The notes beneath the pieces are model-generated. The model did no database searches. It was not told where the DNA came from and saw only the letters and a program-made list of their open reading frames with translations. Below are positions 61,052 to 64,000 of a stretch of 64,000 bases of DNA, in pieces (position 1 is the stretch's first letter; the number at the start of each line of letters is the position of its first letter). Origin of the DNA: DASRLE01 sp963825315. GTDB lineage: Bacteria; Verrucomicrobiota; Verrucomicrobiia; Limisphaerales; Palsa-1400. The translations under genes were made by a program, and so were the position numbers. Location: assembly GCA_963825315.1 (NCBI GenBank), contig CAWGST010000001.1, forward strand, positions 2,542,001 to 2,606,000, written 5' to 3'.

Positions 61052-63538
61052 TCAGAATTCCTGCAGCGCGGCCAACTCCCGCGCCGTGCGCTTCCGCATG
61101 GAGATCGCGCCGGCAAAACATGCCTGTGCGCACAGCGAGCAACCCACACAGCGCGCGGGGTCGAATACGGGAACGCCCCGCGCATCCAGCGTGATGGCCT
61201 GATACGGACATCGCGTGCAATTGCCGCAATGCTCGCATAACTCGCGGGCAACCTGCGGCACCTTTTTGGTCGCGGACAGCGCGTCAAAATCGGTAAAGGG
61301 GTGCGGCAGGGCGGAACCAATCAGTTCCTCGACCGAACGAAATCCCCTTTCTTCCATCAAATAACTCAGCCCGGAATGAAGTTCTTCGACGATCCCCAGC
61401 CCGTGCTTCATCACCATCGTGCAGAACTGCACCGTCCGCGCGCCCAGCGCCAGAAAATTGGCCGCCGCCTTGTAGTTCATCGGTCCGCCGTTGCCGGAAA
61501 CCGTGATGCCCATCCCCGAGACCCGTGCCAGGGTAAGATAACTGATGGGCAACACGCCTTCACCCGACATGCCCACGATCACGCCCTCTTCCCAGCGCCG
61601 CCGATTCTCCGTCCGGCGAAAGGCCATGGACGGAAAACTGTTGGCCAGCGTTACGCCGGCTTTCTTGTTCGGATATCCGGCCAGGACTTCCCGCACCTTG
61701 TTGATAATCGGCTGAATCGCAGTGACGGCGGCGGTGAGCTTGAACAGCTTGGGGTTGTCATCGCGGCTGGCTTCCATCACCCACCCAATGACCTTGGCTG
61801 TCAGTTCGGCATTTTGGGAAACCATGTCGCCATGCGTGCCGTCGCCGCCTTGCGGACAGGAAAGGCTGTATTCCACGCCCATGGCCCCGGCGTTTTCGAG
61901 TTTGCGCGTGTTCGATTGCCAAACCGTCTTGTCTTCCTCATCACGGCCAGTGACCGGACCGCCGGTGGACGCGAGGGTCAGCCGGTCCGGAAACTCCTTC
62001 ACCAACCGGCCTGCTTCCCGGCAGACCCGATCCAATGGGTGTCCCGAAACGTTGTCGCAGTTGCCATACGTCGAAGCGCCGATCACCACCATGTAGTCCG
62101 CCGGGATGTGGACGGGCACGTTGTCGAACGCGGTTTTCATCACACCGCCGGACCAGCCCTGCTCGTAGGCCTTGCGCATTTGGGCGTAACCATCCGTATG
62201 CGGCGCGGCGGAAAGCAGAAACGGAGACAACATCTTGCGGCCAAAAAAATCAGCTTCGATCGAAACCGGGCATGGGTTGGCGCCCGCCAAGATCACCCGG
62301 CTTTTGGCGCGGTTGCGGACGCGGATTTTCTTTCCGCCTTGTATCAAAGCATCGGCTTCGGCCGCCGCATTCTTTCCGCTGGCCACGGCTTCGACAACCG
62401 TTGCGGAACCCAGGACCATGTCGCCGGCGTAAAAAATCCCTTTGGCCTTCTTGATCGGAATCTTCGACCGGCCGCCAATGGCGCAAATCACCACGTCAAA
62501 CTCGCGGAAGACGGGGGATTCCTTCGGATTGACCACAAAGTTTTCCGGTCGCGGCGCTTTTCCCTTGCGCAGCATCAACCGGGCAATGCGCAGCCCTTTG
62601 ACCCGTTTGCCGGCATGAACCAGTTCAAGCGGCCGGGAGCAGCTCGAAATCTCAATGCCATGCTCGATCAACAAATCCCGTTCGTACGCCCTCAGCGGCA
62701 TGTTCTCCTGTTTGCGCCGATAAATCAGTTCGACGGAAAGCGCCCCCCGCCTCTTCGCCGTGATGGCGCAATCCACCGCGACCGCGCCGCCGCCGAGAAC
62801 GGCCACCCTTTTGTCCGCGACGCTGATCGTCTTCGGATTCCCCAGATACTCCAGCCAGGACAGGGCCAGTTCCCCGCCGGGGATATTCAAGCGCATCGGT
62901 TCATCCAATCCCGCGCTCACAATGACGGCATCGTGCTTGGCCAGGAGATCATCGGGATGGGCGGCGACGCCGGTTTTGAAATCAATCGCGCCCAGCCCCT
63001 TGAGAAACTCGATTTCCGCGCTCACAACCCTCCCATCCAACCGGAAATCGGGAATGAGATTCATCATCCCGCCGAGCCTTTTGCGCTTTTCGTAAATCGT
63101 GACCTGGTAGCCGAGTTGGGCGAGGACGCCCGCGGCTGCCAAACCCGCCGGGCCGGCGCCGATAACGGCAACATGCTTTCCGTTGCTCAGGGCAGTTTTG
63201 AGTTTGGCCATCCCGGCTTCCCCGGCTTTTTTGACTATCGTGGCCTGCACGGCGGGGATGTTGATCGGTTGGTCGAAAGTCCGGCGCGAGCATGCCTTCA
63301 CGCAGAAATAATCCGGACAAACCACGCCGCACACGCCGCCCAGGGGGTTCGCGCCCAGAATGAGCGCCGCGGAGCGGCGGTAGTCGGATTTTTCGCCGAC
63401 CCGCGCCGCCATGATGAAGTCCGCCGGAGAGCAGTCCGCCGGGCAAGCCTCCATGCAGGGCTTTTCCTCGCAATAGACACACCGATCGAGTTCCGCCTGC
63501 AATTGGGCGTTTGTGAGCGAACCATCAGCCTTTTTCAT
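61052..63538 (-). CDS. Fused dihydropyrimidine-dehydrogenase-like Fe-S flavoprotein (PreT-PreA type)
   Basis: An 828-residue protein from the ATG at 63538. Order of parts: N-terminal Fe-S domain (~20-105: CVYCEEKPCMEACPADC, GVCGVVCPDYFCVKAC), an FAD/NAD(P) domain pair (~120-400: HVAVIGAGPAGLAAAG, RVAVLGGGAVAVDCA), a dihydroorotate-dehydrogenase-like FMN barrel (~420-750) and two C-terminal 4Fe-4S sites (ELCEHCGNCTRCPY, CVGCSLCAQAC). This is the order of animal dihydropyrimidine dehydrogenase. In E. coli the halves are PreT and PreA. The loop after LSCPQGG lacks a Cys at the position of the animal catalytic ACGQ, so the substrate may differ. First gene of the ssnA operon. Confidence 0.87.
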   Translation of the reverse strand: MKKADGSLTNAQLQAELDRCVYCEEKPCMEACPADCSPADFIMAARVGEKSDYRRSAALILGANPLGGVCGVVCPDYFCVKACSRRTFDQPINIPAVQATIVKKAGEAGMAKLKTALSNGKHVAVIGAGPAGLAAAGVLAQLGYQVTIYEKRKRLGGMMNLIPDFRLDGRVVSAEIEFLKGLGAIDFKTGVAAHPDDLLAKHDAVIVSAGLDEPMRLNIPGGELALSWLEYLGNPKTISVADKRVAVLGGGAVAVDCAITAKRRGALSVELIYRRKQENMPLRAYERDLLIEHGIEISSCSRPLELVHAGKRVKGLRIARLMLRKGKAPRPENFVVNPKESPVFREFDVVICAIGGRSKIPIKKAKGIFYAGDMVLGSATVVEAVASGKNAAAEADALIQGGKKIRVRNRAKSRVILAGANPCPVSIEADFFGRKMLSPFLLSAAPHTDGYAQMRKAYEQGWSGGVMKTAFDNVPVHIPADYMVVIGASTYGNCDNVSGHPLDRVCREAGRLVKEFPDRLTLASTGGPVTGRDEEDKTVWQSNTRKLENAGAMGVEYSLSCPQGGDGTHGDMVSQNAELTAKVIGWVMEASRDDNPKLFKLTAAVTAIQPIINKVREVLAGYPNKKAGVTLANSFPSMAFRRTENRRRWEEGVIVGMSGEGVLPISYLTLARVSGMGITVSGNGGPMNYKAAANFLALGARTVQFCTMVMKHGLGIVEELHSGLSYLMEERGFRSVEELIGSALPHPFTDFDALSATKKVPQVARELCEHCGNCTRCPYQAITLDARGVPVFDPARCVGCSLCAQACFAGAISMRKRTARELAALQEF

Positions 63539-64000
63539 AAATATGCCGCTGGCAGTATTGGAATCATCATGGCTCCGATCAGGACACACCCCCAACACGC
63601 CTATTGGCCATTACCACCCATTTCTTGCGCAATGGCGCACAAGCACAATGCGCCCCAGGGCCAAGATTATTGGCCTTTTGCATATTGGCCATGCTCCGGT
63701 CTTGCTCCAAACGGCAGATGGATACATAGGATTCTGTACCCCCCACCCCCCGCTACAGTGCTACAAACGTTGATTATCAATGACTTAGGGTGCAACAAGG
63801 GTGCTACAATTTGGCTTATTTGTAGCACCTGTAGCACCCTGGCATCACACCTACCGCGTCCGCTCATGGCAAGGGCGGCGTTCTTAACCGCAGAATACGG
63901 AATACGCAGAATATCCTTGTGATTGCTTCCAAGAACCCGTCTGCCTTGCGCTTCAAGTTCATCTTTTTTTAATCGGCAACACGGCAACAAGCCTGATTTT
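63539..64000. other. Intergenic region to window end
   Basis: About 460 bp upstream of the flavoprotein start. It contains clustered GTGCTACAA / TTGTAGCAC phrases at ~63758-63840 (GTGCTACAA, GGTGCTACAA, TTGTAGCACC, TGTAGCACC), which could form hairpins, and a TATTGGCC-rich stretch at ~63600-63690. No gene is supported. Confidence 0.45.

Noticed and set aside
61301..63922. Plus-strand 873-codon open frame
   Set aside because: Antisense to the dihydropyrimidine-dehydrogenase-like gene. No motifs; shadow of a GC-rich gene.
63667..63990. Minus-strand 107-codon open frame at the window end
   Set aside because: It covers hairpin-forming GTGCTACAA repeats and lacks a Shine-Dalgarno or a family pattern; not supported.

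Overview
The window reads like the chromosome of a free-living member of the Verrucomicrobiota (Limisphaerales/Pedosphaera-like). This is inferred from protein style, not from a marker gene. The signs are a pseudopilin with the [20 protein letters not shown] leader plus a C-terminal head typical of that phylum, an IS4-type element with a DUF6788 passenger, a large secreted Ig-like protein, a DUF1080-like protein, and GC-rich genes separated by AT-richer mobile patches. There is no rRNA, convincing tRNA or CRISPR array in the window.

Layout. 1-4.5 kb (minus): an AmmeMemoRadiSam operon. It encodes a MEMO1-AMMECR1 fusion with a lipoprotein signal, a polytopic spermidine-synthase-like protein, a two-helix membrane protein and the radical SAM enzyme with a Tat-like leader (cut by the window edge). 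4.6-7.1 kb (minus): two secreted beta-mannanases (GH5, GH26). 7.1-15.6 kb: a mobile-element patch. An IS3 element splits a HEPN-like gene. An IS4 element sits inside one of two 169-bp MITE-like palindromes, and these flank what looks like an integron gene cassette. An intact IS701 element follows.

16.3-31.9 kb: a large beta-mannan/galactoglucomannan locus in two divergent operons. The minus arm carries GH94, two GPH-type symporters and a GH130. The plus arm carries a sodium:solute symporter, a frameshifted GH5, cellobiose 2-epimerase, GH27 alpha-galactosidase, GH5 and GH130_1 mannosylglucose phosphorylase. Together with the GH26/GH5 pair this is a phosphorolytic pathway: secreted endo-enzymes release oligosaccharides, symporters import them, the epimerase converts mannobiose to mannosylglucose, and GH130/GH94 enzymes split the products with phosphate. 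No SusC/D pair and no regulator is present.

32-42 kb: TatD, an rRNA methyltransferase, an acid phosphatase, a pseudopilin, a 1,044-residue Ig-repeat secreted protein and a GH42 protein whose acid/base Glu is replaced by Asn. 42.3-44.9 kb: an AT-rich, repeat-bearing island with a small-peptide/174-aa gene pair and a tightly coupled three-gene operon of unknown function (genes 2 and 3 faintly HicB/HicA-like), abutting prfB. prfB carries the classical programmed +1 frameshift. 46-50.9 kb: trpC, an NtrC-type regulator, a GspF/PilC protein and an MgtE-like transporter.

50.9-55.2 kb: the last ~96 bp of the mgtE gene recur twice downstream, then come an orphan DUF433 gene, leuB, a DUF3800 gene and a decayed mazEF module. 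55.2-64 kb: a DUF1080-like protein, a secreted coiled-coil protein with an 81-bp tandem repeat, a PhnD-like secreted protein, and a two-gene operon of an SsnA-type amidohydrolase and a fused dihydropyrimidine-dehydrogenase-like flavoprotein.
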